Assembly: GCA_002633025.1 (NCBI GenBank)
Contig: NMRB01001327.1
Coordinates: forward strand, 32,658-96,657
Length of the DNA: 64,000 nt
Direction: 5' to 3'
From: Notospermus geniculatus
Lineage: Eukaryota > Nemertea > Pilidiophora > Heteronemertea > Lineidae
Numbering within the stretch: the first letter of the stretch is position 1; every line of letters starts with the position of its first letter. The translations under genes were made by a program, and so were the position numbers. Of this stretch, positions 21,804-34,213 are shown in pieces. A model generated the notes under the pieces. The model saw only the letters and a program-made list of their open reading frames with translations, did no database searches and was not told the origin of the DNA.

Positions 21804-22785
21804 ATGCTTTACGTCAGTTCTGTACTAGCGAGTGTTCGAATGTGCACACGGGTTTTGTAGTAGAAGCATTTACAAGACTTAATACATATCACCAGATGCT
21901 GAGACAGAGGACTTTCATCTCATTTAATGTTGGAGGCGCTGATATCGTTGGGTTGATGCCGTCTTGGCTTTAACTTTTGCTTATGGCGTTATAGTTCATT
22001 TGCATTGACTGAATGTAATAACGCCGAGGTGAAGTCCAGTCCAAAGTATACGACTCTACTCGTTATGACCTGACGGTTGAGTCGCCTAGCAGGTCTGGCG
22101 ACAACTTCTCTCCTCACTATGAAACTAAAAGAATTGTCTCCCAACTGATGATCCGATCCCTGCGGTGACCGATCGAAATGTTGTGACCTTCAGTCGACTT
22201 TCAACCGGTAGAGGGAGTGGAAGACAGCTATTGGGAGCCGTGGCTGCGAATTCCTTTTCTCGTAGACGACGCAGTAGAACGAAAGTACCTACGTTGTAGT
22301 CAAAGAGGTGGTTGATTGCCAGGATGGTGGGTTCGCCCACAAATACGAAGGCACGACCGGCTGGGGTACATCAACAACCTTATACTTGTTGATGAACCTA
22401 GGCTTCCTTGTGTCTGTCTGCGTACTTCTTCCAAAGATATTGTTGGCGAGGCATTTCACCACAGGTTAATGACGTTATCGTCCCGCCCTTTTATTCAAGG
22501 GTCAGTCACCCATTCCGCATGTGATCACGTGAATAATTGAACACCACTGATTGGCTTATACAAGTGGGTCAAGCACATGTACGTGAACAACCTGTTTTAG
22601 ACGCAGCAGTTCGGTGTGAGTAGTAGCCTATTCAGTGAAGATTGCCAGGAGAGGTGGTAGGGGAGCCTATGGACAGGAAGGCACAATGGTCAGCGGGGTA
22701 CTTCAGCAACCTTAAGTAGTTCTCCATCGGGATTCATTAGACAAAATAGTCTGTTCTTCAAGGTGATTCAAATGAATTGCCAAAA
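21804..22785. other. No confirmed gene; one weak exon-like stretch
   Basis: On the - strand, a stretch from a possible acceptor (GTACCCCAG, near 22364) to a possible donor (TACAACGTAGGTAC, near 22295) reads FVFVGEPTILAINHLFDYN. A partly similar sequence near 22675-22715 suggests that this region is repetitive instead. I do not call a gene. Confidence 0.3.
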
Positions 22786-24035
22786 ACTTCCTATCATGTT
22801 TAGCGAACAAACGTTTAACGAAAGAACATTTAACGAACAAACGCTTAACGAACCAACATTTAACGATCGAACGTTTAACGAACTAACTGTTTTATGGAAC
22901 GAACGTTCCACGAACGAAGAAAGGAATGAACGTTTAAACAACAAACGTTTAACGAACAAACTTTTAAGGAAGGAACGAACGAATGTTAAACGAACGAACG
23001 TTTAGCAAAGGAACGTTTAACGATCGAGCATAAAATGAACAAACGTTAAAATGAACGAATGTTTAGCGAACGTTTAACGAATGAACGTTTAGCGAACGAA
23101 GGTTTAACGAATGAACGTTTAACGAAGGAACGTTTAACGATTGAGCATAAAACGAACAAACGTTAAAATGAACGAATGTTTAGCAAACGTTTAACGAATG
23201 AACGTTTAGCAAACGAAGGTTTAACGAAATAACATTTAACGAACAAACGTTTAACGAATGAACGAGTATTTAACGATCGAACGTTTAACAAACTGACTGT
23301 TTACGGAACGAACGTTCCACGAACGTTTATTGAATGAACGAACGAACATTTAACGATAGAATGTTTAACGAACTAACTGTTTAGGGAATGAACGTTCCAG
23401 GAACGAACAAAAGAATGAATGTTTAAACAACAAACGTTTAACGAAACTTTTAAGGAGGGAACGAACGAATGTTTAACGAACGAACGTTTAGCGAAGGAAC
23501 GTTTAATGATCGAGCATAAAACGAACAAACGTTAAAATGAACAAATGTTTAGCAAATTGAATGAACGTTTAGCGAACGAAGGTTTAACAAAATAACATTT
23601 AACGAACAAACGTTTAACGAACGAACGAACATTTAACGATCGAACGTTTAACAAACTGGGGCCGGTTGCACAAAACTCATGTTAGCGCTAACATTGTGTT
23701 AGCGCTAACTTTTATGTTAAATGACGTCAAAATCCATTGTCAGTTTACGTCATTTAACATGATGTTAGCGCTAACATCATGTTAGCACTAACATGAGTTT
23801 TGTGCAACCCAGCCCTGACTGTTTGCGGAACGAACGTTCCACGAACGGAACGAACGAACGTTTAACGAGCGAGCATTAAGCGAACAGACGTTAAATGAAT
23901 GAATGTTTAGCAAACGTTTCGCGAACGAAGGTTTAACGAACGAACGTTCAACTGACAAAATTCAATAAAGGAACGTTTAACCAGCAAACGTTTAGTGAAC
24001 GAACGTTTTACGAACGAACGAAATCTATGAGGCAC
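22786..24035. repeat. AACGAACGTTT minisatellite, ~1.2 kb
   Basis: Irregular iterations of GAACGTTTAACGAAC and variants run across the region. There are larger recurring blocks (for example GTTTAACGATCGAGCATAAA, and CTGTTTACGGAACGAACGTT) showing duplications of several units at a time. A MITE interrupts the array at 23659-23814. An 80-codon frame at its left end is repeat-derived. Confidence 0.93.
23659..23814. mobile_element. 156-bp MITE inside the minisatellite, CTG duplication
   Basis: It begins GGGCCGGTTGCACAAAACTC, carries ATGTTAGCGCTAACAT blocks and ends GAGTTTTGTGCAACCCAGCC. CTG is duplicated at 23656-23658 and 23815-23817. The neighbouring array copy (near 23290) shows the empty site, AACAAACTGACTGTTTACGG. 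The 3-bp duplication and GGGCC-type ends fit a Harbinger-type non-autonomous element. Confidence 0.88.
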
Positions 24036-24556
24036 ATACTAACCGGTGTAAAAACGATATATTAGACCCCTGATGGTATGTCCCATACAAAGGACTCAAC
24101 TGCCAATGCCAAAAAATGGACACAAAGATTTAGATTTTTTTAATGTATGTTCAACTGCAATTTATTGCTTTTATTCACACCCGAACTGAGAATATCGACG
24201 AATACTGTAACTTGATATTTCGGGCAAACATTATTTGGAGAGCATGATTAAAAGCAAGTAAATGTTTTTACTTCATTTCCGCTGTAGAAATACATTGGGG
24301 GGCGTGTACAAAACTAAAGTAAAAGCATTTACTAACATCCGTGGTATCAAAATTCTTTCTTTTATGCTCAAAACGATATAATCCTAAAATTCATGTACAT
24401 TTTAATTGCAAATGATCTGCAAGGTCGAAAAGATCACTTCTAAAGAAGGCAAGGGTTTGGGCATTTATTGACATGCCCCTATTAACTTTTAATGGTGTGC
24501 GGGCATTTGTCAAACTGTACATTCTATATACAACTCCTTATTGCAGAACAGCGATG
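24036..24556. other. Flank downstream of the minus-strand receptor gene
   Basis: This lies 3' of the receptor stop codon on the - strand and probably includes its 3' untranslated region. No polyadenylation site could be fixed with confidence. Confidence 0.4.
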
Positions 24557-27500
24557 CTATATCATACTTTCTTCAACCCTGACACGGGTCGTCACCAGTC
24601 TTGGAGTGGTGACGCCTGTTACAGGCTGCTGGAGAAACGCACTCCCATCATGGTCATCACTACCGTAACTACAAGCGTCAGTATCATCGTCATCATCATC
24701 CGACGACAGTAGGCTAGAATTCGAACCTAATTCATCCTTACACGAAGATTTACCCTTTTGACTAAAAATATAATTTTGAAAGGTGCTAAACTTTGCAAAT
24801 TTTCTTGGCGTCAATGAAACATCTGTTCCGCTGATGTCATTTCTGACGCAACTGATACCGTTCATCGCATTGCGCATGCGTGAGTCAGCAGGATATCTGT
24901 CTGAGGAAGACACGTAAATTTCCTTCGTTCCATTTGCCGATTCCCTTTCTTCCTCTAAGAGGAAGTCGGAGGCGTTCAGATAGTCGCCATGTTCCGGTCG
25001 TCGATCTGTTGGTGATAGAATGGAGGCGAAGGATCGGCTGCTGTTTTCGGTCGATCGGAGACGGCTCGCTCGCGTACTGACATCTGAAAGTAAGAGTATT
25101 TGCCCCTGTAAAAAGTCCACACCTAACGTCAGGTAAGGCTGCGACTGTATAGCCTATAAGTAGAGGTATCCGATGCATGGACACGCCATTTGACAATAGG
25201 AGTTTTCGCAAAGCCCCCGAAACGCTAACGCAAACGCCAAACTTGTTCGATGCCACGAAGAGAGCACCGAACAAAAGGATAGACGGTCGCGTTGGCGTTT
25301 CGGGGGCTTTGTGAAAACTCTTTGTTGGCTTCACAGTTGCGAACTCAACCGCGGCGTATCCTGCATCACAACATAGGCCTATTCCCGGGGGCCTATTGCA
25401 ATATTGGAGTATTGCAAACAACCTCTGTCATGATTTGGCAGTCTTTGGCGACTGCATAGAAAGAAATCGAGGTTCCTCTTGCCCACTGAAGGGCCATAGC
25501 CCCCGGCCACAGCCTCTGGTCCAACCAGTCAAAAACCATCTAAAGGCTAGGAAAGCTACCTTACCGTCTATAATTTCGAAATCCTCCTTCCGACACCCGC
25601 ATAGTATATGGCATAGACTTCTAAGGACTCCTCTATATCCTTGTCGATAGGATGGGGAGAATAGGCCATAGATGACCGGGTTGAACAGGCCTGTTAGTGT
25701 GGTGCTGGCCATGGCATACAGGACGGCTGCTATACTAATATTGTGGTCGACTTTTAGCAGTAGAATCATTATCTGGAACAAAAATATATACTTGTAGGTA
25801 TGTAGGCAATTATTCTAGCGGTTTCTTTATCATTGTTATGATTTCCGCCCCTTACTGTGATCAACGTCATGTACAGGTATGTACATGCAGGCTTAGCTGA
25901 TCACATGGGGCCATGGTCGGCGTATGATAATCTACAACAGCTTCTTTTTTCATCAAAGAGTCCCTTTAACTTTCCCCGCCACTCGAAAAGACTGAAGCAC
26001 GTCAACCCTTAATGGCATCGCCTTATCTTCTGAGGAAAGCTTATGACAGGCAACCTTTTGCAAGTTGTTTGATCTATCCAACAAAATTGCGGAGTTTAAT
26101 CCTATTAAAACTTCATTGTAGTTTAAATGTAATCCCCTTTGAGACAGCGAATAGGTAGCTTTCGCATCTTAGAAGTAGATAACGGTTACTTGCCCCTTTC
26201 CGGGGCCGTTCGTCGAAGGAAACGTTTCCAATAACCACAGACGACAGTTTTTCAATAGAGCAAGGCTAGACTCACAAAGAGACAGCGTTATCTCAACAAA
26301 TACCAGATGGAGCCAATATTGACTTTGATCCATTTCCCTTCCTGGTACGCCGTCATCACTTTCCTTTTGATATGAATACGAAGAAGTTGCAGGAACAAAA
26401 TGATTCAAGTCATCTATGTATAAAAAAACAACTTTACAAACGAGTCTGAAAGCCTTAAGCGGAACCCATCCAAGTTTTTGTAAGAATTAGCATTTGCCTT
26501 TTTGGCTTTGAAGTGGAAGCACTTAAAGTTTTTTTATCCAATAGATATTTCGTATAAATGAACCAAAGTTGTTCTTTCTAAGTGAAGCCTTTTTCGTCGT
26601 GTGTGAAAGGTTTGTGAAAGAATCTTATGTTTTTCTTTTCTAACTGATAGACGTAAGTTGCCAGACTCATAAACTATCTGTATTCAGCCTTTGCCACCCC
26701 TTTAGTCTAGGTGGAGCTCGAACTCAAAGTTAGCTCAGGTGTTGCCGTCGAGGGTACGTTATGGCCGCTCCACACTATCAAAGATTTCATCCAATTTTCT
26801 GAAAATGCTCAATAAAGGCCTACATGCGGGTTTTTTTAGCTCACCTGTGAGTTATAGTCGTCATGCGGTGTCCGTCGTCTTCGTCCGTTAGCAGGGCCCG
26901 AATTCGTAACCACTTGGGCTGTTGATCTGAAACTTGGTACATGTACCCCTAGGTCAGATGACCTATGACACCAAGTTTCGGTGCGATTCGATTCTTGGCT
27001 TGGCCACCAGATGGCGAAAACCAAAAAACAAAAAGTGCAATAACTCCTAATAACTGGATCATCTCCAAATTTTTATCATAGGTGTATCTATTGTGGATAC
27101 ATAACTTATATAACGGGTTTTTTATTTGACCTACTTTTCAAGGTCACAGAGGTCAAAGTTTAAAATTTTGTCATTTGGTGGCACGTTTCGTGGTTATTTG
27201 ACCTAGTAGCTTCTAACTTGGTGTGATCAGGTGTCTGGGTACCCTCTGCACCTGGAACTCAAGGCTTGCCCGGGAACATTTCGATTTAACATTTGTCATT
27301 TATTCTTCTGGTACTTTCACACAGGTGAGCACATGGTCCATGGACCATTTCATCACATTATAGGGTTTTCGCAAAGCCCACGAAACGCCGACGCGAACGT
27401 CTCTCTTATTGTTCGGTGCTCTCTTCGTGGCATCGAACAATGGGAATGTCGTTCGCGTTGGCATTTCGGGGGCTTTGCGAAAACTCTCTTTTGATGCTCC

Positions 27501-30500
27501 AACAGGCCCGGAATCTAATTTCCAAAAAACTGAATGAAAATTTTGATCGTGTGGAGCAGCCATTATACACATAGGCCTATGGTCGTTTGTTCCAACAACG
27601 CCAGTTCATACTGCCAGGTCAACCACTTTGCGCGATGCACAAACCGCTTTCCGTTCCGCATACTGGTTGACCAGGTAGTCAAGTGTGAATTCAACTTTCA
27701 TTAGGTAATGCTTGGGGGAATGCAAAAGGTCCTCCTCATGGGTTTTCACCATAATGCACCCTGGTCAATGATGACGTAAGGTTTTATGCTTTGGCCAAAA
27801 TGCCTATCGAAACACGACGATCGCGGTTGACCGCAGTTTGTTTAATTTCAGTGGTGTCAGACTCGTTCCTGGAAGCCTACTTCTAGGAAGGGTGTGTATG
27901 AATGCACCTGTGGCAGGGAAGAGTTTTTCAGTGCAGTTCGGACACAGCGCAGCACATTCGAGTTGAACAGGGAATGAACGATGAAAGTCTGGCACACAGG
28001 AAAAGAGCACGAGACGTGAAATAGCAGGGTGACGTAATATCCGACTTGTGGACATTGAACAGGTAAGTGTGAAAAAAGATGGAAAAAGGACTTCAGACCT
28101 TCTATCATCGGACACGACAAAAAGGACGGTTGATGCGCTGCTACAGAAGAACAAGGAAGCAGGTAAGTTTTGTAACTGGTGGAAAAGGTGAGCACTCAAT
28201 TTAAACCACTGTTATCAACACACTTTTATCACTTTCAATCAGCGGGTATTTTTAAAAACGTCCGACTGAGCTTGAAACGGTCACATTATAACAACTTTTA
28301 CAGGACATAGATGCCTTGAAGGGTGATTTTTTCTCCATACGCAGGTTCAAATGAAACGTACTTGTTTCGAAACTTCTCTGTCAGGAAGACGAGATGGTTT
28401 ATCGGTCTTTAATGCCGATGTTTTGACATCTGCGAAACGTGGATATGTCGGATATCGTATTTTTCTCTCGATGGTGTTTGTTCGCCCAGCCACTTTTTTT
28501 GCCCATCTTTTGATATTAGATCGGAAAACCTATACCGTCATCACCATCAATTTGAGAGATCTAAGTCAATAATACACAGGGGGCACTGTTATGTTGTACT
28601 GTAGGTCCCATAATCATGGCCAGTACGTGATGTATAGGCCTACACGAACATAGAGCGTGTAATGCATTGAGTATACGTATGGGCCTATACTACATTGAAA
28701 GCTACCGCGATTCGCAGTGCACATTCGCCCGACGTGCGCTGCCCATTGTTTTTATTACCAGAGCCGACTTTGGCAAGGTATCTATTTACAGTAGCTACAG
28801 ATACATCATAACAAATAAATATTGTTCGGCACCAAGGCAATAACGTCCGCATTGGGTTCTTCAGCTCCTTTGTAGTATCGCATGACAGCGCCATTTTCTT
28901 TGTTATTTGATACGATTACGCGAATAGTTCCTCGTTTGAGTTCCGATGAAGTGTTTTTAACGTAATGTTCAAAACAGATATTACAATGTACATGCACATA
29001 GTTTCAGTTGTCTTTTCAATTTTACGTCTAGGGTCGTCTTCGCGATAATGCTTTTATTTGTAGTTTGGTATGCTGTGTTGAGTGACGATCCGGGAAGCCG
29101 AGTCGTCGTTCCCATGACATATTTGAAAACATGTACATGTATTCGTGTAGCTCTGTTAGTCATGTTTGCTTCAAGAATACAGTTGTTGTGATAATCTTCG
29201 TTTAAACATGCAACAGGTGTATAAAGCACTCAGTTCTTCCAAAGATGCATGACATTTCAACTAACAGTTACATGTAAGAGAAGTTGAAAGAGCATATTTT
29301 TGCAACGTAAGCTACGATTCTATGATTTTTTAATCCCCCCCCCATAGACACATATTTCAAACTACACAGAAAATGAGTTGAAGTTGGTGTGAAAAACTTG
29401 GCCCCTCTGATTGACAAGGAGAAGTAGCTACTAAAATAATCTCAATGCAGATTTTGAGCCCTCCGCACACACATTTCAAATTTTGCCCCCCCNCCCCACA
29501 CACACACATTTCAAACTACACAGAAAATGAGTTAAAGTCGATGTGAAAAACTTGGCCCCTCTGATTGACAAGAAGAAGCCAATCTCAATGTAGATTTTGA
29601 GCTGCAAACATAAGCACATGGCTGTGGAGCAGCTCAAGGTTAAGACCTGGCAATTTTAGCGAGGAATTAGGCTTGTAGCCCTTGCTTTAAAGATCCCCAT
29701 TTCACCCAGCACGGCCGAACAGTTCGGCAGGATTGATACCTCTTCTCTATTCGCATCCACTGACATGTCATGAAAAAATCATGACATTTGCTTCTCGCGT
29801 AATTCAGTTAATACTAGACCATTAATGTTGTCGCAGGGTTCCTTAGATCTCATTTCAATCGATTGGGTCTGTCGTGGTGGTCAACGATTGTGTCGGTGAT
29901 ATATCGACCGTTCTCACTCATTCTTGTCATCTGTCTACCGAGAGTCGACACATGCGGGGAAAAAATCGCAAACTATCGGAAAGTCGTTTTTCTCCGCTGT
30001 TTATGCGATTCATGTCATCCTCAATGAAAAAAACTCTCAGGCAAAAACAAACCACTATTGAAATCTTTTAAGAGATCACACCTTTTTCCTTGCTTCTGAA
30101 GTCGGCCAATTAACAACGGAGCGCTCATCGTAACAGTTCACTGACACCGATTAAAGAGGGTCGTTAAAAAGAAGTCGTTCGTCTGAGTTGGCGTCACTAA
30201 GTTGGTAATGATGCTCAGCACGGTGGAATATTACAGAAATCTTGATCGTTATCTGCGAGTGATTTTTTCTTCAGGTGAAATTACACTCGAGAGTTCGTGT
30301 TCAGCTATCACTCCAGCTCTCCTCAAATTAATTTCGAGGAAAAAGTGTTGTCATATCACAAAGATAATTGGGATGCTCTCGCAAACAAGATGTTGACTCT
30401 TGTCATCTTGAGCGATGATGATAGCGTAAGTGGGAAATTATTTTTCTAGAGGATTTCCATCTTGTTGCTCGCTATACACAACGTAAATGTACATGTATTT

Positions 30501-31783
30501 CGAGAAGCAACCCGAAATACTCTAGATTCACACATCTAAGACCGCCTGATTTAATCGGGGCCTGACGCCCCCCAAGTACAGTATGCATTAAACTGGCTGC
30601 TATTCTTGCTGATTGGCTCTCTGCTGCTGGAAGCTGCGAAATTCCCTGGTTGACAAAATCAACATTTAGACCCTGGACATGAATTCATGACCATCGGAAC
30701 AGACGACTTGGAATCGCTTACCCATTGGTCAATATTCATAATCATTTAATTATCTAGGCCTTGTGATTAGGCTTCATCAGTCAATCTGGAGCACCACTAG
30801 AAAGTACCCTGCTGGTCCTTTACCTGAAATCTTTTTCCCAGCAACGTTTTCGTAACCCTTTTCAAGTGGTGATGGGATATGGTGGGGCTAGAGGCGTTGG
30901 CCTGAAAAGCATTTTCTCAGCACCATTTATTGGCGGCCCATTTCAAGGGATGATGGGATACGGCACTTATCTGACGTTCTATACCTACCAAAGCCGGTAG
31001 CCAGGCGAGATACGAGACCACTGTGATCATGACTACCATTTTTGAACAGTCCACAACTGCCTTCTTATCAACGGCCAATCCTAACGTCTTTCCTTCCAGT
31101 TTGCTTTCCTGGTCTAACTTCTTCATGAACGCCTTGAGAACACAAACTACTCGTGAGTTCACACACACTACAGTTAACAGGTTGATGAATCCTAATGAAA
31201 TAAATGAAATATAAAACACGTGTTCCTTGAGTTCCTTTGGGATTGCAATAATCCAACTTTGGCAGAGTTTGCCGGATTTTGAAAGTGCCTGAGGTGCGAG
31301 TCCAGATAGTGGGAGACATGAGATGATAAGCGTGAAAATATATATTCCAAATACGACAATTTTTACTTTGGGATTGTGAGGGATTTGGATTTTCTGTTGT
31401 GTAGCTGCCCGGACCACTAGGAAACGGTCCACACACATGTATGTCACTAAAAAAACCGACGTCAGCTGAAACCAGGAAGTTGTCAATTGGTAGAATGCGC
31501 ATGTGCGGTAGCCGCCGTACCATCGTCTGCTGAAGTATGAAATCAGTCCTAGAGGGGACGGAACAACAACTGACAGAATGTCGGTAATACTGAGCGCGAC
31601 AATAATCTCATCGGTGCTCATTCTTTCCCGTGGTCGTTTCCACTTGCAGACGACCAGGATCGGGAAGATGTTTGCGAAGACCATCAGGGCTTCGACAACA
31701 ATGCTGACGATGCCGGAGATGTTCTGGTAGCTTGATTCAGGCGGCGAAGGGTAGCCCACCACGTCCGATGGCTCGTACGGCAT
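24557..31783 (-). CDS. Rhodopsin-like GPCR, three exons, prostanoid-receptor-like
   Basis: Exons at 31783-30989, 25772-25565 and 25083-24557 join through GTAGGT..CAG and GTAAGG..CAG introns of 5216 and 481 bp (phases 0 and 1) into one 509-residue frame ending in TAG. The start is GCACCATGC. Exon 1 carries a short N-terminus with a sequon (N21), TM1, TM2 (LSITD), the TM3 cysteine (YRTCAFYQ), DRF in place of DRY, TM4, a loop cysteine (GKLCQSW), TM5 and most of TM6 (SYLAWLPAL). Exon 2 carries the end of TM6, TM7 with NPVIYGLF, and a cysteine-rich membrane-proximal tail. Exon 3 is a ~176-residue hydrophilic tail with a serine and aspartate run (LLSSDDDDDD), probably intracellular. The intron at the end of TM6 matches the shared position in prostanoid receptor genes, and TM2-TM4 resemble EP-type receptors. 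TM7 has ordinary NPxxY, which prostanoid receptors replace with DPWxY, so the ligand class is tentative. Class A membership is secure. Confidence 0.92.
25200..25321. mobile_element. AGAGTTTTCGC-type MITE, copy 1 (intronic)
   Basis: The arms read AGTTTTCGCAAAGCCCCCGA with AACGC, and GCGTT with TCGGGGGCTTTGTGAAAACT. Sisters are at 27362-27487 and 49503-49628. It lies in the second intron of the minus-strand receptor. Confidence 0.9.
26833..27360 (+). repeat. AGCTCACC-headed repeat, copy 2 (intronic)
   Basis: It starts TTTTTTTAGCTCACCTGTGA and follows copy 1 through CAAAAAGTGCAATAACTCC, then continues to TTTTGTCATTTGGTGGCACG and ATGGACCATTTCATCACAT. A MITE begins immediately after it at 27362. 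It lies in the first intron of the minus-strand receptor. Confidence 0.85.
27362..27487. mobile_element. AGAGTTTTCGC-type MITE, copy 2
   Basis: AGGGTTTTCGCAAAGCCCAC opens it and CGGGGGCTTTGCGAAAACTC closes it. The middle carries TGTTCGGTGCTCTCTTCGTG, which is inverted relative to copies 1 and 3. Confidence 0.9.
27488..29342. other. Intron sequence, nothing recognised
   Basis: This is part of the first intron of the minus-strand receptor. A 131-codon - strand frame at 27804-28199 contains one CPNC-x12-H pattern but no second histidine, and I regard it as chance. Confidence 0.4.
29343..29605. repeat. Two-copy ~160-bp tandem repeat with C runs
   Basis: TTTCAAACTACACAGAAAAT, GTGAAAAACTTGGCCCCTCT and GATTGACAAG occur twice, from about 29350 and from about 29509. 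C runs and CACACA tracts precede each copy, and an N lies at 29493. Confidence 0.85.
29606..30980. other. Intron sequence, nothing recognised
   Basis: This ends at the donor site of the receptor's first exon (GTAGGTAT on the - strand at 30988-30981). No other feature is supported. Confidence 0.4.
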
Positions 31784-32550
31784 GGTGCGGCAAGACAGCG
31801 ATGGGGCTAGTTTTTCCGACTGCCGGCATAACCTCGGACAGACATTTGGCGTAAACTGGCGTACGGCTCGACTCTCCTGCTGTACTCATGGACGAACAAC
31901 TGGATGATTTTTGCAGCTCCCTGGTAATCCAAGATGAGAACTGTCATTCAATTGACCACTCATTGGCGCTGTCGTCCCCTGTCAATCACACTGACACTCT
32001 ACTTACAAATGTAGTTTTCAGGTGAAGCGGTCTGTCCACTACATGCACGCTCTGCTCGTTTGCTTATCCCCTATCGTTATACTTTACTTGCTACTGTTCC
32101 CCTTCGTCGAGATAATTTCGGTATCACTGATCCTAGTATAACGTCCTTCGCTTTTCCTCTCAAATTCTGTATTGCTGCTAGCATTTGGTTCTGGTCAGAG
32201 CAATGTTGAAAGGTCTTCCGCCTCAAGGATGAGATCATTCTCTTCTGAGCATTCGGCGCTGTTCCCGAGAATTAGTCTCTTTCCATGAACTGTGACGGGA
32301 TGCCTCAGCTCTGCAATACCACAATGGATATACCTCGATTGTTCCTCGACTAGTCATCGACTTTCAAAGGCAGTGCACAATTCCCGAGTTACTTTGGCTC
32401 GTGAATAGATTCAACAGATTCCGCCCCTGTAGCCTGCACCTGTGAATGAAAGAGTGATATTCATCATAGACATTGCTAAGTTTCCATTCCTTTGGGATAA
32501 ATGTGACCGTAGAACTTGCTTGTATTAAAGACTCTAGGATACACTAACGG
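31784..32550. other. Upstream flank of the minus-strand receptor gene
   Basis: This holds the 5' untranslated region and probably the promoter of the receptor. I see no TATA box at a convincing distance, and no coding segment. Confidence 0.4.
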
Positions 32551-32609
32551 TGCTCCTTCACTTGAGGGTTTCCTCGTTCGAGTTGGCTCTCAATTGGCAA
32601 TTCACTATT
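32551..32609. repeat. Fragment of the older repeat, split by an insertion
   Basis: CACTTGAGGGTTTCCTC and GGCTCTCAATTGGCAATTCA match a block in the 19.8-kb and 21.0-kb duplicated segments (TCTCAATAGGCAATTCACC). The match resumes after 33096 with ATTGTTG. Confidence 0.65.
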
Positions 32610-33096
32610 AGAGAGTTTCTGCTATCCCGTTTCCGAGATCGAGATCGGGATAGCGCTGACGTCGTTGCCCGTTTTCGATCTCGATGACGTGACCCATGCG
32701 TTTCCTGATTCTGCTATCCCGAACCCCTACGTCATGACGTCACGCATTGCAAGTTGCCTCCCTCATTCGAACAGCAAAACTGACATCCCAAATTCTCATC
32801 AAAATACAGGCAGATTACCATGAAATATATTACTGTTTATAATTTGTACAGGATCTACATATACTGAATTTAATGTCTGACAGCATTATTCTCAAGTTTG
32901 AAGAGGTTAAGGAAGTGAAATTGAAGTAAACTTTATGTCGTTTGACATTTACGAGATACAGCCGATTTATCTCGGAACCCGACAACGGGATCGACGAAGT
33001 TTACGCAAACAACGATGACGTCACGTCATTTTTTGATGACGCGACGCTGCGCTATCCCGATCTCGATCTCGGATACGGGATAGCAGAAACTCTCTA
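32610..33096. mobile_element. 487-bp inverted-repeat element, ATT duplication
   Basis: It begins AGAGAGTTTCTGCTATCCCG, then GAGATCGAGATCGGGATAGCG, and ends with the complement (GGGATAGCAGAAACTCTCTA). ATT stands on both sides (32607-32609 and 33097-33099), and the split older repeat shows the original site. It is non-coding and rich in CpG-containing words. Confidence 0.85.
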
Positions 33097-33222
33097 ATTG
33101 TTGGTTTACGACCAATGTCACTAACGACTGCCCACGGTTTTCAACAGCTGAGTTGGCCACAGGAGAGACAACATGTGCAGGAAGGAAAACTCATGTGGAG
33201 TGGCGCCTTAAAGTGGCAGCAC

Positions 33223-33499
33223 ACTTCACCATTTTGTTGCTCATACAGGCAATTTTCGTGGTCGCCATTAAAAAATGACCAAGTGAGCGATGGCCGGCAA
33301 CGTCAACTCACCACGGAAATCCTGTGGCGACCATGAGTTGCCGAGAATCAAACAGGTTTGATTTCTCTCCATCTGGCAGTTGGAGTTGCGATCAGTAGCA
33401 CACGAGACCAGTGATTGGCGACGTCTGCTGTGAACCTGTAACCCGCCACCAAAATTGTCGACCACGAAAACTGACTGTACGAGCAACGAAAGTGGTGTA
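33223..33499. mobile_element. Diverged fold-back element
   Basis: TTGTTGCTCATACAGGCAAT with TTTCGTGGTCGCC pairs with ACCACGAAAACTGACTGTAC and GAGCAACGAA. Arms are about 45 bp with several mismatches. Confidence 0.6.
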
Positions 33500-34213
33500 G
33501 TCTGTACCTTTAGGGAACAACTGTCAGGAGTTTGCAGTGTTGTGATTTTAGTATCAAACTTAAAACGTCCGGCGTAAAATGAATAAAATGATACAGAATT
33601 TGTTTGATTTCTCTCCCGAGGCAAAGAAGCGAGATTTCAATTAAAACGGAACACCTGTAACGATGAGATTATTTTTCTTGCCTAATTAAACGAAATTCTA
33701 CAACTTGTGGTGACCCAAAAAATGCGTCAGGTGGTGAACGGCATTCATTGCCCTCAAACTGAAAGAAATTGTTGTCAAGCAATAATTTAAAGTATTAGAA
33801 ATGCAAGTTCTGCCAATTCCCCAAGATTCTGGAGAAAATGTTTTCGAGTCCTTGCTAAGGCAACAAAGACGTCAATATCGAGATAAATCCCCCAGATAAA
33901 TCCATCATTTCAACATCGGCAGGTGTAATTTTATTATTATTTACCTTCTTCTGAACGGCTTTAACTTTAATCACTAACGAGAGTTTCCAAATTTCTTCAC
34001 ACGTGAGAATGTTCGTGGTTCTTTCGCCGAAGTTTCGAATTTAATTGCTTGGATTTCCCTTCAGTAGCGCTTGATGTGAATTGACGGGAGCATGGGAATC
34101 GATGGAATCCGATTGTTCCTTCTGATATCTTCCCCTCGAAACTTTAAAAATTCTCTCCTGAAAAATATAATCAAAATTTTGTTGCATTAGTAGAATGGCA
34201 AGGTTTGCAAATT
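33500..34213. other. No gene recognised
   Basis: AT-rich sequence without a usable frame or repeat. Confidence 0.4.

Noticed and set aside
27804-28199. 131-codon minus-strand frame with a CPNC-x12-H pattern
   Set aside because: The second histidine of a zinc finger is absent and no further finger is seen.
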